Source: Bradyrhizobium icense (GTDB lineage Bacteria > Pseudomonadota > Alphaproteobacteria > Rhizobiales > Xanthobacteraceae). Taken from it: a stretch of 64,000 bases of DNA. Made by a program: the position numbers and the translations under genes. The stretch is from positions 5,766,001 to 5,830,000 of the forward strand of contig NZ_CP016428.1 of NCBI RefSeq assembly GCF_001693385.1, written 5' to 3'. This document shows positions 9,909 to 19,420 of the stretch, in pieces; the first letter of the stretch is position 1; every line of letters begins with the position of its first letter. Below the pieces are notes generated by a model that was not told the DNA's origin, made no database searches, and saw only the letters and a list, made by a program, of their open reading frames with translations.

Positions 9909-11258
9909 TTAATAGGGTGAACGATTGAGATAAGCGTCGAATGCGGCAGCAACAGCGCGAATCACAAAGCGGTGCTCCTGCCTCACGCGGATGAAACCCT
10001 TTTGGATGTCGACTATCCCGTCCTCGGCGAGCATCGCCAAGCGTTCAGCTGAATCGAGAAAAGGGATCGCATAAACCCCGTGGGCGGCACAGATTGCCGG
10101 CACGTCGGCCTCCAGATCGCACATTAGCCGTTCGATGATCGCGGCTCGGACGCGGTCTTCATCGGTGAGACGGTAGCCTTTTGACGTCGCCAGACGGCCA
10201 GCTCTGATCTTCCGGCTGTAGGAGTTTGTTGCAACATCGTTCTGGACGTAACCGTCGCCGAGACGGCCGATGGCCGACGTGCCGAAGCCGATCAGGGTTT
10301 TGCAGGTGTCGGCCGAGTAACCCAAGGAGTTACGCCGCAGGCGACCGGCTTTCTGCGCCAGCGCGAGCTCATCGTCCGGCAAGGCGAAATGGTCGAGCCC
10401 GATTTGGTGGTAGCCGGCGGCGACCAGCGTATCGGCCACGGCCGCAGCCTGTTCGGCGCGGGCAGCACTGTCCGGCAGCGCTGCCTCATCGATCAGGCGC
10501 TGACGTTTCATATACGAAGGAACGTGCGCGTAGCCGAAAACCGCGAGCCGGTCCGGGCGCATGGCCACCGCCGTCGCCGCGCTCTCGACGCAGGACTGCA
10601 CCGTCTGATTAGGAAGACCGAAGATGAGGTCGAAGTTGATGCGGCTTATTCCGTGCTGGTGAAGATTTTCGACGGCAGCGGCCGCCTGCGCCTTACTCTG
10701 GACCCGGTTGATCGCTTTTTGAACAATGGGATCGAAACTCTGCACGCCGAGGCTCGCGCGGTTCACGCCGGCTGCTCCTAAGGCTTCGGCCATCTCGACC
10801 GTCAACGTGCGCGGGTCGATCTCGACGGCGATCGCAGCCGTTTTCCTGAACGCGAAGCGGCGGCGCAGGAGTTCCATCAGGGCCAGGAACTCCGCTGGCT
10901 CGATGACGGTCGGCGTTCCGCCGCCGAAGTGCACGTCGCTCACGGGCAGCGCTTGCGGCGCTTTCTCCGCGACCAAACGGATCTCCTCACGCAGCACCGA
11001 CAAATAATTGAGGATCGGCGCATCCCGGCGAGTGATGGCCGTAGGGAATCCGCAATACCAGCAGATCGACCGGCAGAACGGAATGTGGAGATAGAGCGAC
11101 ACGGAGTCGTCAGCCGGCAGGCGCCTCAGCCATTTCTCACAATCCCGTGCACCGACCTCCGCGGAGAACTCCTGTACAGTTGGATAGATGGTGTACCAAG
11201 GCAAACGGGCATCGCAATACTTTTTCAGGATTGAGGCCTGCAACGGTTGTTGTCCCAC
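9909..11258 (-). CDS. hemN: Oxygen-independent coproporphyrinogen III dehydrogenase (copy 1)
   Basis: A 449-residue radical-SAM enzyme that decarboxylates coproporphyrinogen III to protoporphyrinogen IX without oxygen, needed for haem under microaerobic or anaerobic conditions. The [4Fe-4S]-binding motif is visible as CRSICWYCG (C-x3-C-x2-C) at about residues 62 to 70, followed by HFGGGTPT (SAM-binding glycine motif) and VEIDPRTL. Length matches the family. The first in-frame start is a GTG at 11258 without a clear Shine-Dalgarno; a TTG a few codons on is possible. A FixK-like box at 11302 to 11315 lies just upstream. A second hemN, similar in sequence, is at 61513. Typical sites YTSYPTAP are here YTIYPTVQ, so this copy is the more divergent one. 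Confidence 0.93.
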   Translation of the reverse strand: MGQQPLQASILKKYCDARLPWYTIYPTVQEFSAEVGARDCEKWLRRLPADDSVSLYLHIPFCRSICWYCGFPTAITRRDAPILNYLSVLREEIRLVAEKAPQALPVSDVHFGGGTPTVIEPAEFLALMELLRRRFAFRKTAAIAVEIDPRTLTVEMAEALGAAGVNRASLGVQSFDPIVQKAINRVQSKAQAAAAVENLHQHGISRINFDLIFGLPNQTVQSCVESAATAVAMRPDRLAVFGYAHVPSYMKRQRLIDEAALPDSAARAEQAAAVADTLVAAGYHQIGLDHFALPDDELALAQKAGRLRRNSLGYSADTCKTLIGFGTSAIGRLGDGYVQNDVATNSYSRKIRAGRLATSKGYRLTDEDRVRAAIIERLMCDLEADVPAICAAHGVYAIPFLDSAERLAMLAEDGIVDIQKGFIRVRQEHRFVIRAVAAAFDAYLNRSPY

Positions 11259-11301
11259 GCTTACATCAGCGTCACCCTAACCGCTGCGCTCTCCTGTGTC
11301 T

Positions 11302-11315
11302 TTGCGCCATATCAA
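11302..11315 (-). promoter_or_regulatory. FixK/FNR-type box upstream of hemN copy 1
   Basis: TTGC-N6-TCAA, matching the Bradyrhizobium FixK2 consensus TTG(A/C)-N6-(T/G)CAA. With the usual -41.5 centre, transcription would start near 11267, very close to the annotated GTG, which may mean a short leader or a start codon slightly downstream. Confidence 0.65.
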
Positions 11316-11622
11316 TCGGTCCGCTTTAGCCACGAGATCTGCGTTCCGTCGATGTCCATAAGGCGACCGGTTAGCATGATAGCGGGAGCGATAGCCACTC
11401 CCTGACACTCATTTGATGTTTGTGAGGAGAAGGAATTTATCACATGACTGATGTTGAGAGCATGGCTTAATGTCGAGGATCGACGTGCGCGCCGTTCCGC
11501 TTTCGAGTCCCATCCCGCATCTTCGGTTTGATTGATGCGCTCGAGGCGAACGAGTGCTTCATGAGGATCGCCCTGGCGATCTCCTCAAAGCAACAACGAA
11601 AATGGCAGAAGTGCGGTTATGC
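11316..11622. other. Intergenic region between hypE and hemN
   Basis: No recognisable gene. On the plus strand a GAGGAGAAGGA ribosome binding site (11423 to 11433) precedes an eight-codon frame (ATG at 11444, stop at 11470), possibly the 5' remnant of a lost gene. A hairpin with GATCGCC/GGCGATC arms lies at about 11564 to 11586, without a T run. The hoxA-type regulator often found after hypE in Bradyrhizobium is not here. Confidence 0.5.
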
Positions 11623-12669
11623 TCAACAGATCCGGGGCAATTGTTCGCCCGCCAGCCAATCGACAATTCGCCCGCCACCAAAGCCGGTTGACATCTGCAC
11701 AAACTGATGATTGTCGGCTACGGCCTCGCCGATATCAGCCGCATCGCACCCGAGCGGATGCGCCTTCATGGCTGCAAGCACGGCATCGGCCATATCAGGC
11801 GCCACGATGGCAACGAGCTTGCCCTCGTTAGCAACATGTAGCGGATCAAGCCCAAGGAGTTCGCAGGCGGCGGCAACCGCCGGCTTCACCGGAATGGCCT
11901 CTTCCTGCAGACGGAACCCGAGGCCCGACTGATGCGCAATCTCGTTGAGCATCGCCGCAAGACCGCCGCGCGTGGGGTCGCGCATCACCCGGATGCTGCT
12001 GCCGCCCGCCGCAACCATTAGGGCCACGAGATCATGCAGCGCTGCGGAATCCGAGACGATCTCGGTCTCGAAAGCGAGATTCTGGCGCCTCGACATGATC
12101 GCCGTACCATGGTCACCGAGACTGCCGGAGACCAGCACGCGGTCGCCGACCCTTGCCTTCTCGGCGGAGAGATCGAGCCCATCGGCCAAAACCCCGACCC
12201 CTGTCGTCGAGATGAACAGGCCGTCCGCCTTCCCGCGCTCGACGACCTTGGTGTCACCCGTGATGATGTAAACGCCGGCGGCGCGCGCGGCCTCGCCCAT
12301 CGAATCCGCAATCGTCTTCAGATCCGAGAAGCGGAAGCCCTCCTCGATGATGAAACTTGCCGACAGATAGAGCGGACGCGCGCCGCCCATTGCGACATCA
12401 TTGATCGTGCCGTGGACCGCGAGCGATCCGATATTGCCGCCGGGAAAGAACAGCGGCGAAACCACATAGCCATCGGTCGTCATCACCATCCTGCCGGCGC
12501 CAACATCGAAGGCCGCCTGATCGTTGCCGCGGGCGAGCCATTCATTGCCGAAGGCTTCATGAAACAGGCCGGAGATCAGCTGCGCCATGGCGCGCCCCCC
12601 CGCGCCGTGGGACAGGTCGATCCGTCCGTTCTTGACGTCGAGCTTGCGTTGATAGGCCGTCGCTCTCAT
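11623..12669 (-). CDS. hypE: Hydrogenase maturation protein HypE
   Basis: 348 residues. HypE dehydrates the carbamoyl group that HypF places on its C-terminal cysteine, producing the cyanide ligands of the NiFe active site; it works with HypC and HypD in the cytoplasm. The PurM-like fold motifs are visible (HGAGG near the start, MTTDGYVV, GGAR, GDTKVVERG, MRDPTRGGLA), and the protein ends in PRIC, giving the obligatory terminal cysteine. The ATG at 12669 is chosen because it overlaps the hypD stop codon (TGATG), as elsewhere in this operon; the upstream in-frame ATG would overlap hypD further. It is the last gene of the hydrogenase operon. Confidence 0.96.
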   Translation of the reverse strand: MRATAYQRKLDVKNGRIDLSHGAGGRAMAQLISGLFHEAFGNEWLARGNDQAAFDVGAGRMVMTTDGYVVSPLFFPGGNIGSLAVHGTINDVAMGGARPLYLSASFIIEEGFRFSDLKTIADSMGEAARAAGVYIITGDTKVVERGKADGLFISTTGVGVLADGLDLSAEKARVGDRVLVSGSLGDHGTAIMSRRQNLAFETEIVSDSAALHDLVALMVAAGGSSIRVMRDPTRGGLAAMLNEIAHQSGLGFRLQEEAIPVKPAVAAACELLGLDPLHVANEGKLVAIVAPDMADAVLAAMKAHPLGCDAADIGEAVADNHQFVQMSTGFGGGRIVDWLAGEQLPRIC

Positions 12670-13808
12670 CACGCCCGCCTCAACTGATAATCGCGAAACC
12701 GGCCATACGTCCAATGCGCGGCACAGGCGCCTTCCGATGAGACCATGCAGGATCCTGTCGGGATTTCCGGCGTGCAGACGGTTCCGAACAGCTCGCAGTC
12801 AACCGGCCTCTTCACGCCGCGCAGGATGGCCCCGCACTCGCACGCCGGATTATCGGCGACACGCACTTCGTGCATCGCAAAACGCATCTCGGCGTCGAAC
12901 TGAGCGTAAGCCTGCTTTAGCTTCAGTCCGCTATGGGGTACGAGCCCGAGCCCGCGCCATTCGAACTGGTCACGCAACTCGAAGATATCCGACACCTCTT
13001 CCTGGGCGCGCCGATTGCCTTTCCGCGTCACCGCACGGCTGTATTGGTTCTCCACCTCATGTCGGCCTTCGTTCACCTGCCGCACCAGCATCAGGATCGC
13101 CTGCATCATGTCGAGCGGTTCAAATCCCGCGATCACGATCGGCTTGCCGAATTGTTGTGCGAGGACTTCGTAAGGCTCCGTGCCGATGATGGCGCTGACA
13201 TGCGCAGGCCCGAGGAAGCCATCAACTTCGACCCGCCCGATATTGCGGATATCGGGACTCTCGAGAATGCTGTGCATCGCCGAGGGAGTCAGCACGTGGT
13301 TGCAGAACACGCTGAAACTCTTCAGCCATTTCTTCTCGGCAAGCCGGATCATCACCGCCGTCGGCGGCGTCGTGGTCTCAAATCCAATGGCAAAAAAGAC
13401 CACCTCCCGATTCGGCGCCTGTTCGGCGATCCGGATCGCATCGAGCGTCGAGTAGACCATCCGAATGTCGGCGCCGAACGCCTTGGCGGTCAGCAGGGAT
13501 TTTCCCTGCGAGCCGGGCACGCGCATCAGGTCGCCATAAACACAGAGGGTGACCTCCGGCCGCTCGGCGAGCCTGATCGCCATGTCGATCCGGCTGGCGG
13601 GGAGAACACAGACGGGACAACCCGGCCCGTGGATCATGCGAACATTCGCAGGCAGCATATCCTCCAGACCATAGCGGGAAATCGCATGCGTGTGTCCGCC
13701 GCAGAATTCCATGAACCGATATTCACTTTGCGACTCGGCTTCGGCGCCAATCGCACGCGCGAGCCCCCGCGCGATGGTCTTGTCGCGAAATTCGTCGGCA
13801 TATTTCAT
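12669..13808 (-). CDS. hypD: Hydrogenase maturation protein HypD
   Basis: 379 residues. HypD is a [4Fe-4S] scaffold protein that, with HypC, holds the iron atom while CN and CO ligands are added. Conserved motifs are present: EFCGGHTHAI near residue 34, HGPGCPVCVLP near 60, FFAIGFETTTPPTA near 140, and a C-terminal CECGAILRG, all containing the cysteines used for the cluster and redox chemistry. The length is typical. It overlaps hypC by four bases (ATGA) and hypE by one base, so the three are translationally coupled. Confidence 0.97.
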   Translation of the reverse strand: MKYADEFRDKTIARGLARAIGAEAESQSEYRFMEFCGGHTHAISRYGLEDMLPANVRMIHGPGCPVCVLPASRIDMAIRLAERPEVTLCVYGDLMRVPGSQGKSLLTAKAFGADIRMVYSTLDAIRIAEQAPNREVVFFAIGFETTTPPTAVMIRLAEKKWLKSFSVFCNHVLTPSAMHSILESPDIRNIGRVEVDGFLGPAHVSAIIGTEPYEVLAQQFGKPIVIAGFEPLDMMQAILMLVRQVNEGRHEVENQYSRAVTRKGNRRAQEEVSDIFELRDQFEWRGLGLVPHSGLKLKQAYAQFDAEMRFAMHEVRVADNPACECGAILRGVKRPVDCELFGTVCTPEIPTGSCMVSSEGACAAHWTYGRFRDYQLRRA

Positions 13809-14041
13809 GACTGGAGGTCCTGCCCCTCGCTGCCTAGCTCCTGTAGGAGCTGCAGCGTGCGCTCGGCTTCGGCTGGGTCGATTCTAGCCAGGGCGTAGCC
13901 GACATGGACAAGGACGTAGTCCCCCACCGCGAGATCGTCGATGAGCGCGATCGATATCTCCTTGCTGATGCCGTCGATGGACACGATGGCCATGTCGTCG
14001 GGAAGAATTTTCGCGACCTCAGCTGGTACCGAGAGACACAT
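13805..14041 (-). CDS. hypC: Hydrogenase maturation chaperone HypC
   Basis: 78 residues. HypC begins with the family signature MCLSVPAEV, in which the cysteine after the initiator methionine binds iron; it shuttles the Fe(CN)2CO unit from HypD to the large-subunit precursor. The start at 14041 gives exactly this N terminus; the longer frame would bury it. It lies one base after hypF and overlaps hypD by four bases. A second HypC-like protein, HupF, is encoded at 20706. Confidence 0.96.
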   Translation of the reverse strand: MCLSVPAEVAKILPDDMAIVSIDGISKEISIALIDDLAVGDYVLVHVGYALARIDPAEAERTLQLLQELGSEGQDLQS

Positions 14042-14042
14042 A

Positions 14043-16298
14043 TTAGGCTGTTCCTTCCAGGGCTGACGGCCGTTCTGCAATCTGCAGAGCGGCAATCCAG
14101 GCTTGTCCGAGGCTCAAGCCACCGTCATTGGGTGGAACCTGGCGTGGCAGCAGCGGGGTGAGGCCGGCCGCAATGCAGCCGCGCTCGATTTCATCCGCGA
14201 GTACCGCGTTCAGGAAGCAGCCGCCGCTCAGAACGACGGTGGCAACGCCAGTCGTCCGCGCCGCGCGCGCGACCCAGTCAACGCAGGCAGCGGCGAACGT
14301 GCCATGAAACAGCCCGGCTCCCTCCGTGGCGCCGACGTCGTCTGCAATCAAACGCGCAAACAGCGGGCGAAAGGACAGCACGTCGCCATCGATCATCCAG
14401 CCCGCTTCAAGCACCGCAGTCCGCCGCACACGCGCCTCGAGCTTCATCGCGGCTTCGCCCTCATAGCTCTGCAAAGTCGCGATCCCCAGCAGCGCCGCCG
14501 CGGCGTCGAACAACCGGCCCGCGCTGGTCGTGGTCGCCACGCCGGGCTGATCGAGCAATAACGACAGACGCTCGGCCTGCGGCTGTGCTGCAAAGCGCAG
14601 CCTGATTTCGTTTTCCCGCCCCAGCAAGTGAAATATTGCGCTCGCCATGCGCCAAGGCTCGCGGGCTGCGCGATCTCCGCCGGGCATTTGCAAGGGCGCG
14701 AGATGCCCGATCCGTCGAAACCCGGCGCCTTGGCACAACAATAGCTCGCCACCCCAGTTGCCACCGTCGGAGCCATAGCCATAGCCGTCGAGCAGAAGGG
14801 CGAGCGTAGGCCCGGCAAGGCCATGCTCCGCGATGGCGGCGGCAGCGTGCGCGTGGTGATGCTGGACAGCGACCAGCGCGCGGCCGCTTGCTTCCGCAAA
14901 GCGGGTGGTCGCGATGTTGGGATGCAGATCATGGGCAATGACGACAGGATCGACGTCGAGGGTCGATGTGAGGTGCCGGATCGTATCCTCGAAAAAGCGG
15001 ATGCCTTCGGCCGTATCGAGATCGCCGATGTGCTGGGAGACGAAGGCCTCACTGCCCCGCGTGACCGTGATGGTCGATTTCAGCGCGCCGCCGACGGCGA
15101 GCACGGGCAGCACAGACCTCGCAAGCCGGATCGGTTCGGGAACATAGCCGCGGGCGCGACGAATGAATTGGCGCCGCCCCGCCACCACCGCCACCACGGA
15201 ATCATCGGCGCGCGTCAGAATATCGCGATCGTGGGTCACAATAAGATCGGCGATGCCCGCGAGCCGCCGCAGCGCCTCCGCGTTGTCGATCGGGAGCGGT
15301 TCGCCGCCGGGATTAGCACTGGTGCTCACAACGACCGGACGCCATGCACCTGTCGAACGAAGCTCATGGAAGATGAGGTGATGCAATGGGGCCACCGGCA
15401 GCATGACGCCGACGCGCGACAGGCCGGGGGCTATCGCCGGCGCTAGATTGTTGCGCGACGGCAGGAGAACGATCGGGCGGGCGACAGATTCGAGCAGTGG
15501 AAGCTCGGCGGCATTCGCCTCCGCAATCTCGCTGACCTGCTCTGCGGAACCAACCATGACCGCGAACGGCTTCTGGTTGCGCTGCTTCCTCCTGCGCAAA
15601 CGCTGCACGGCGTCATGGTTGCGAGCGTCGCAAAGCAGCTGGTACCCGCCAACTCCCTTTATCGCGACGATCTGGCCGGCGGCTATCGCCGCGGCAATGT
15701 CGTTGATCCCATGACTGAGCCGAGGACCGCATGTCGGACACGCAATCGCTTCCGCATGAAACCTGCGGCTCGCCGGATCGGCATATTCGCCCGCGCAGGC
15801 GGCACACATCGCAAACTCGCTCATCGCGGTGTTGCGGCGATCGTAGGGAAGCCGTTCGGCGATGGTATAGCGCGGGCCGCAATGAGAGCAGTTGATGAAG
15901 GGATAGAGGTAATGGCGGCTGTTCGGGTCGAACAGCTCATCGAGACATTCTTGGCATGTCGCGGCATCGGCGACGATCCGCGTCGACACCCTCCCGTGTT
16001 CGCTGGCGCGGATCGAAAAGTCTTTCGTCGAAAGCGCGTCAATCTCCTGAACGGAGATGTGGTCGATCCGCGCCAATGGAGGCCTTTCGAGTGGTAAAGC
16101 GGCCACAAACTCGCACGTAAGGTCGCCCTCGACCTCGATGATCACGCCATCGGGATCGTTGGCGACGAACCCGGTCAACCGATAGCGGGTAGCGAGACCA
16201 TAAATATACGGACGAAAGCCGACACCCTGCACGGCGCCACTGACGCGCACCCGCAGCCGCGTTCCGCCGCGGGCGATGCCGTCGCTGCTCGCGCTCAT
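14043..16298 (-). CDS. hypF: Carbamoyltransferase HypF
   Basis: 751 residues. HypF uses carbamoyl phosphate and ATP to carbamoylate HypE, the source of the cyanide ligands. Domains can be read in order: an acylphosphatase domain at the N terminus ([15 protein letters not shown]), two zinc fingers (CQECLDE...CSHCGPR and CAACAGE...CPTCGPR, about residues 115 to 185), a YrdC/Sua5-like nucleotide-binding domain ([14 protein letters not shown]), and a Kae1-like domain with [10 protein letters not shown] and LDGYGYG, then [11 protein letters not shown]. Length is as usual. It overlaps hypB by four bases and precedes hypC by one base. Confidence 0.97.
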   Translation of the reverse strand: MSASSDGIARGGTRLRVRVSGAVQGVGFRPYIYGLATRYRLTGFVANDPDGVIIEVEGDLTCEFVAALPLERPPLARIDHISVQEIDALSTKDFSIRASEHGRVSTRIVADAATCQECLDELFDPNSRHYLYPFINCSHCGPRYTIAERLPYDRRNTAMSEFAMCAACAGEYADPASRRFHAEAIACPTCGPRLSHGINDIAAAIAAGQIVAIKGVGGYQLLCDARNHDAVQRLRRRKQRNQKPFAVMVGSAEQVSEIAEANAAELPLLESVARPIVLLPSRNNLAPAIAPGLSRVGVMLPVAPLHHLIFHELRSTGAWRPVVVSTSANPGGEPLPIDNAEALRRLAGIADLIVTHDRDILTRADDSVVAVVAGRRQFIRRARGYVPEPIRLARSVLPVLAVGGALKSTITVTRGSEAFVSQHIGDLDTAEGIRFFEDTIRHLTSTLDVDPVVIAHDLHPNIATTRFAEASGRALVAVQHHHAHAAAAIAEHGLAGPTLALLLDGYGYGSDGGNWGGELLLCQGAGFRRIGHLAPLQMPGGDRAAREPWRMASAIFHLLGRENEIRLRFAAQPQAERLSLLLDQPGVATTTSAGRLFDAAAALLGIATLQSYEGEAAMKLEARVRRTAVLEAGWMIDGDVLSFRPLFARLIADDVGATEGAGLFHGTFAAACVDWVARAARTTGVATVVLSGGCFLNAVLADEIERGCIAAGLTPLLPRQVPPNDGGLSLGQAWIAALQIAERPSALEGTA

Positions 16299-17254
16299 CG
16301 CAATTCGTCCCCGACGGGACGTCTCTGATGCGCAGCCTGCTTCCGGATCCAGGCGTAGAGCGCGGCAAAGCCCTCGCCCGTACGCGCCGAAACCGTCAGC
16401 ACCTCAATGTTCGGATTGACACGTCTCGCATATTCGACGGTCTGGGCTAGATCGAATTCGATCACCGGCGCCAGATCAATCTTGTTGATCAGCATCAGCG
16501 ACGATGCGGCGAACATATCCGGATATTTGAGCGGCTTGTCTTCACCATCGGCGGTCGAGAACACCACGATCTTGCAGGCCTCGCCGAGATCGAACGCCGC
16601 GGGACAAACTAGATTCCCGACATTCTCGATGAAGAGAATACCGCCCTTGAGCGGCGGCAAGCGCCGATAAGCCTCGCCGATCATCGCAGCATCGAGATGG
16701 CAGCCCTTGCCGGTATTGATCTGGATTGCGGGCACGCCGGTGGCGCGAATGCGATCGGCATCGTTCGAGGTCTGCTGGTCGCCCTCGATGACACCAACCG
16801 GGCGGCTGCCCTTGAGCTCGGACACGGCGCGGACGAGCAGCGAGGTTTTGCCCGCGCCCGGACTAGAAACAAGATTGAACACGAGCAGGTCATCGGTCAG
16901 GAAGCGCGCGCGGTTGTCGGCGGCGATGCTATTGTTCTTGCCAAGGATGTCGCGCTCGATCCGAATGGCTCGCTCGCTGCTCATACCCGCGATCTTCAAG
17001 CCGGCCGGGTCGGCGCCACAATCCACAAGCGCGCCTCCGCCCTTAGCATGCTGATGGCTATGATCATGATGGTGATAATGGCCATCGTGATGGTTGTGAG
17101 AATCATGCACGTTTTGACCGCTAGGCACATGATCATGATGGTGGCCGTGCTGATCATGCGCATGATCATGGTGATGGCCCTGCTTTTGCGCACTTTGCGC
17201 GTCGGCGCGTTCGATGGAGGGCGTTCTTTTGCTACAGCCACATACGGTACACAT
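16295..17254 (-). CDS. hypB: Hydrogenase nickel-insertion GTPase HypB
   Basis: 319 residues. HypB is the GTPase that, with HypA, delivers nickel to the large-subunit precursor. The N terminus MCTVCGC is a known nickel-binding motif; it is followed by a histidine-rich region (about residues 25 to 70, with runs such as HHHDH and HYHHHDH) that in rhizobia stores nickel. The GTPase domain has the P loop [24 protein letters not shown] and NKID. The start at 17254 is set by the MCTVCGC signature and overlaps the hypA stop by one base. The extended histidine region suggests a nickel-storage role beyond insertion. Confidence 0.97.
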   Translation of the reverse strand: MCTVCGCSKRTPSIERADAQSAQKQGHHHDHAHDQHGHHHDHVPSGQNVHDSHNHHDGHYHHHDHSHQHAKGGGALVDCGADPAGLKIAGMSSERAIRIERDILGKNNSIAADNRARFLTDDLLVFNLVSSPGAGKTSLLVRAVSELKGSRPVGVIEGDQQTSNDADRIRATGVPAIQINTGKGCHLDAAMIGEAYRRLPPLKGGILFIENVGNLVCPAAFDLGEACKIVVFSTADGEDKPLKYPDMFAASSLMLINKIDLAPVIEFDLAQTVEYARRVNPNIEVLTVSARTGEGFAALYAWIRKQAAHQRRPVGDELR

Positions 17255-17595
17255 CAGTCGACCTCCAGCTCTTTCACTCGCATCTCTTCGCCCGCAGTCA
17301 CCTGCAGCTGATAGCTGCCGCAGCAGGGACACGGGTCATCGCGCTGCGCAATCTCAACGCTCCTCGAACAGGCCATGCACCAGGCGACGCCAGGCAATTC
17401 GACGACCTCAACAACCGCGCCGTCGGCGATGGTCCGCGCGGCAACGGCCGCAAAGCAGAACTTCATCGCTTCGGGAGCGACATGGCTCAGCGCCCCGATC
17501 TCCAGACATACGGTCTTTACCCTGGAAAACGATCGCCGGCGCGCCTCCTCCTCGACGATCTCGACGATGCCCTCACAAAGCGCCATTTCATGCAT
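17254..17595 (-). CDS. hypA: Hydrogenase nickel-insertion protein HypA
   Basis: 113 residues, starting [10 protein letters not shown]; the N-terminal Met-His-Glu is the nickel-binding motif of HypA. A zinc site is formed by CMACS and CPCCGS (about residues 75 to 97). HypA brings nickel to the NiFe large subunit with HypB. The ATG at 17595 is fixed by the MHE motif and overlaps the end of hupK by eight bases. Confidence 0.96.
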   Translation of the reverse strand: MHEMALCEGIVEIVEEEARRRSFSRVKTVCLEIGALSHVAPEAMKFCFAAVAARTIADGAVVEVVELPGVAWCMACSRSVEIAQRDDPCPCCGSYQLQVTAGEEMRVKELEVD

Positions 17596-18685
17596 CGCCA
17601 ATTTCGCGAAAATTGAGAGTGAACCCGACGCAAGGGTCGAAGGATGCGACCATCGCGCGAACCGCACGCTGTCCCCGTGGTTTCGCGATCAGCACCGCGC
17701 CTTGCAGGCTGCGGACAAGCGGTCCGCGCGCGTGAAAATTCCACTCGGTTGGGGCAAGAACTTCGAAGCGCGACATCTGCCCCTGACGATCAAGCTCAAC
17801 CGCGTGATAGAGACGTCCCCTCGCGCATTCGACCGCGGCCGCACCAAGGCCCGGCCCCAGCCTGTAGCTTTCGACGATCCCATCCTCCGCTGTTTCAACA
17901 TGAGCACCGGCGCGGAGCCAAGCGTGCAGCCGCACGATTTCCGCGATCCTCGCCTTCAGCCGCTCGGCCGGCCCCGACCGGCCTAGCGTGAGCTGATCAC
18001 GCATCATTTGGCGCGCCCACGCACCTGTTTCGGGAACGGGGCCCTCCAGGTCGAGGCAACGGCAAAATCCTGCATCATCCGCGAGCAGCCTTTCAATGAC
18101 GTCGCGGTCGTCGGCAACGGACAAAAACGAGTGCTGCATCGGCGTCGGGTTCAAGGCGTCTTCCTCGAGAGCCGCGATGCGAAGCGCGAGTGGGTTACCG
18201 AGCATCGGCGCGCCGTCTTCGTTCGTTATGCCAAGCGCTGCCAGCGCAATCGCAACCCGCGCTGTTGCCTCGCGTCGAACCTGGCCGCAGCCGGGCTCTG
18301 CGCTGCTGAGAAGTGCCGATACCCCCTCCATCAGGGCGCGGATCGCTGCGGCGCTGGTGGTATCCAGCGCGAAATGCCCGACAAACAGGCCCCGCAGCAA
18401 TTCCGCCAGCCGCTCGGCAACGACCATGGCGATACGATGCTGCCGCGTCGCAAGGCTGATGTTTTCGCCGCGCGCCGCCTCGATCGCGGACAGGAATGCC
18501 ACCTGGTGCGCGGCGGCACACAACGAGAAGATTCGCGGCAGCACGTTGAGCAACGAAGCGACCGGCTTGCCGGCGAACAGCCGCGCCAGTGGCGGCCGGG
18601 CGCGCGGCAGAATCTCGACCGCCGCAATTGCGTCGCCAGCAAGCGATACGGTAACATCGATCTGGTTGCGGACGGCGAGGCTCAT
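17588..18685 (-). CDS. hupK: Hydrogenase accessory protein HupK
   Basis: 365 residues. HupK is distantly related to the NiFe large subunit and is proposed to be a scaffold on which the active-site cofactor is assembled before transfer to HupL; this is family knowledge. The sequence keeps the weak large-subunit resemblance near its ends (a C-rich FCRCLDLEGP near residue 210, and SFDPCVGFTL at the C terminus resembling DPCxxCxxH with the second cysteine lost). It overlaps hupJ by four bases and hypA by eight. Confidence 0.9.
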   Translation of the reverse strand: MSLAVRNQIDVTVSLAGDAIAAVEILPRARPPLARLFAGKPVASLLNVLPRIFSLCAAAHQVAFLSAIEAARGENISLATRQHRIAMVVAERLAELLRGLFVGHFALDTTSAAAIRALMEGVSALLSSAEPGCGQVRREATARVAIALAALGITNEDGAPMLGNPLALRIAALEEDALNPTPMQHSFLSVADDRDVIERLLADDAGFCRCLDLEGPVPETGAWARQMMRDQLTLGRSGPAERLKARIAEIVRLHAWLRAGAHVETAEDGIVESYRLGPGLGAAAVECARGRLYHAVELDRQGQMSRFEVLAPTEWNFHARGPLVRSLQGAVLIAKPRGQRAVRAMVASFDPCVGFTLNFREIGDA

Positions 18686-19215
18686 GCGCGCCGCTCCGCC
18701 AGTACACGGCGCAAGAAATGCCGGCGGTCGATCGGACTGATATGTGGCGCATCGGGCCCATGTGACGCCGCGCGATTGGCCGGCGACATCAGCGCCGCGA
18801 GCACTGCTTCGGCGGTGGCGCGCGCAGACGCCATATCCTCGAACTCAAACATCGGCGAAAACAGTGAGTAGCTCGCGAGCGAGCCCACGGGCGCCAGCTC
18901 ACTGACGGTGAATTCGATCTCGCCGGCCGGAAATCGCAAGCGCAGGTTCGATCCCGTGCCCGGAGACGATTGCGAAGTGCCGTCACGCATGGATATGACC
19001 ACGTTCATGAACCAGGGCGTGACCATGATGCCGACGACCCTGCCCTCGCGCGCGCGAAAGCCGATGGCTTCGACGCTCAAGGCCTCGTTGAAGATCGGCA
19101 GGTCGCGCATGGTGCGATCGGCGATATCCCGATAGGCTGCCGCGAGCATCTCGCCCCACGCCGACGCATCGGCGTGCACGCTTCTGCGGGGATGCTGTTC
19201 GCGGTCAGACGTCAT
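18682..19215 (-). CDS. hupJ: [NiFe] hydrogenase assembly protein HupJ
   Basis: 177 residues of the HupJ/HoxT-type family found only with uptake hydrogenases; needed for hydrogenase assembly, exact role unknown. The sequence has TPWFMNVVI and PAGEIEFTVSEL segments of the conserved core (about residues 65 to 115). The start at 19215 is chosen because it overlaps hupI by only 11 bases, whereas the longer open frame would run through the whole of it. It overlaps hupK by four bases. Confidence 0.87.
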   Translation of the reverse strand: MTSDREQHPRRSVHADASAWGEMLAAAYRDIADRTMRDLPIFNEALSVEAIGFRAREGRVVGIMVTPWFMNVVISMRDGTSQSSPGTGSNLRLRFPAGEIEFTVSELAPVGSLASYSLFSPMFEFEDMASARATAEAVLAALMSPANRAASHGPDAPHISPIDRRHFLRRVLAERRA

Positions 19216-19420
19216 CTTCAATCGCCATGAACTTAGATTTGGGCGCATCGCAATTTGGACAACGCCAATTTTCGGGCAACCCGGCGAAAGGCGTTCCCGC
19301 TGCAATCTGCGTCGCCTCATCCCCATCAGCCGGGTCGTAGACGATCCAACAGATGCCGCACTCCATGCGCGCGCCGCCTGCGATATCCTTCCTGACGCCA
19401 GAATTCTCGAAGCTCGTCAT
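19205..19420 (-). CDS. hupI: Rubredoxin-like protein HupI
   Basis: 71 residues, a rubredoxin with two C-x2-C knuckles (CGICW and CPNCD, about 25 residues apart) that bind one iron. HupI is required for hydrogenase activity, probably as an electron carrier or redox guard during assembly of HupS under oxygen. Its ATG at 19420 overlaps the hupH stop by four bases. Rubredoxins of hydrogenase operons carry an N-terminal extension like the 15 or so residues seen here. Confidence 0.95.
   Translation of the reverse strand: MTSFENSGVRKDIAGGARMECGICWIVYDPADGDEATQIAAGTPFAGLPENWRCPNCDAPKSKFMAIEDDV

Noticed and set aside
12034..12687. Long plus-strand frames opposite hypE, hypD, cobN and other genes
   Set aside because: They are antisense shadows of GC-rich genes; the minus-strand genes have clear family motifs.
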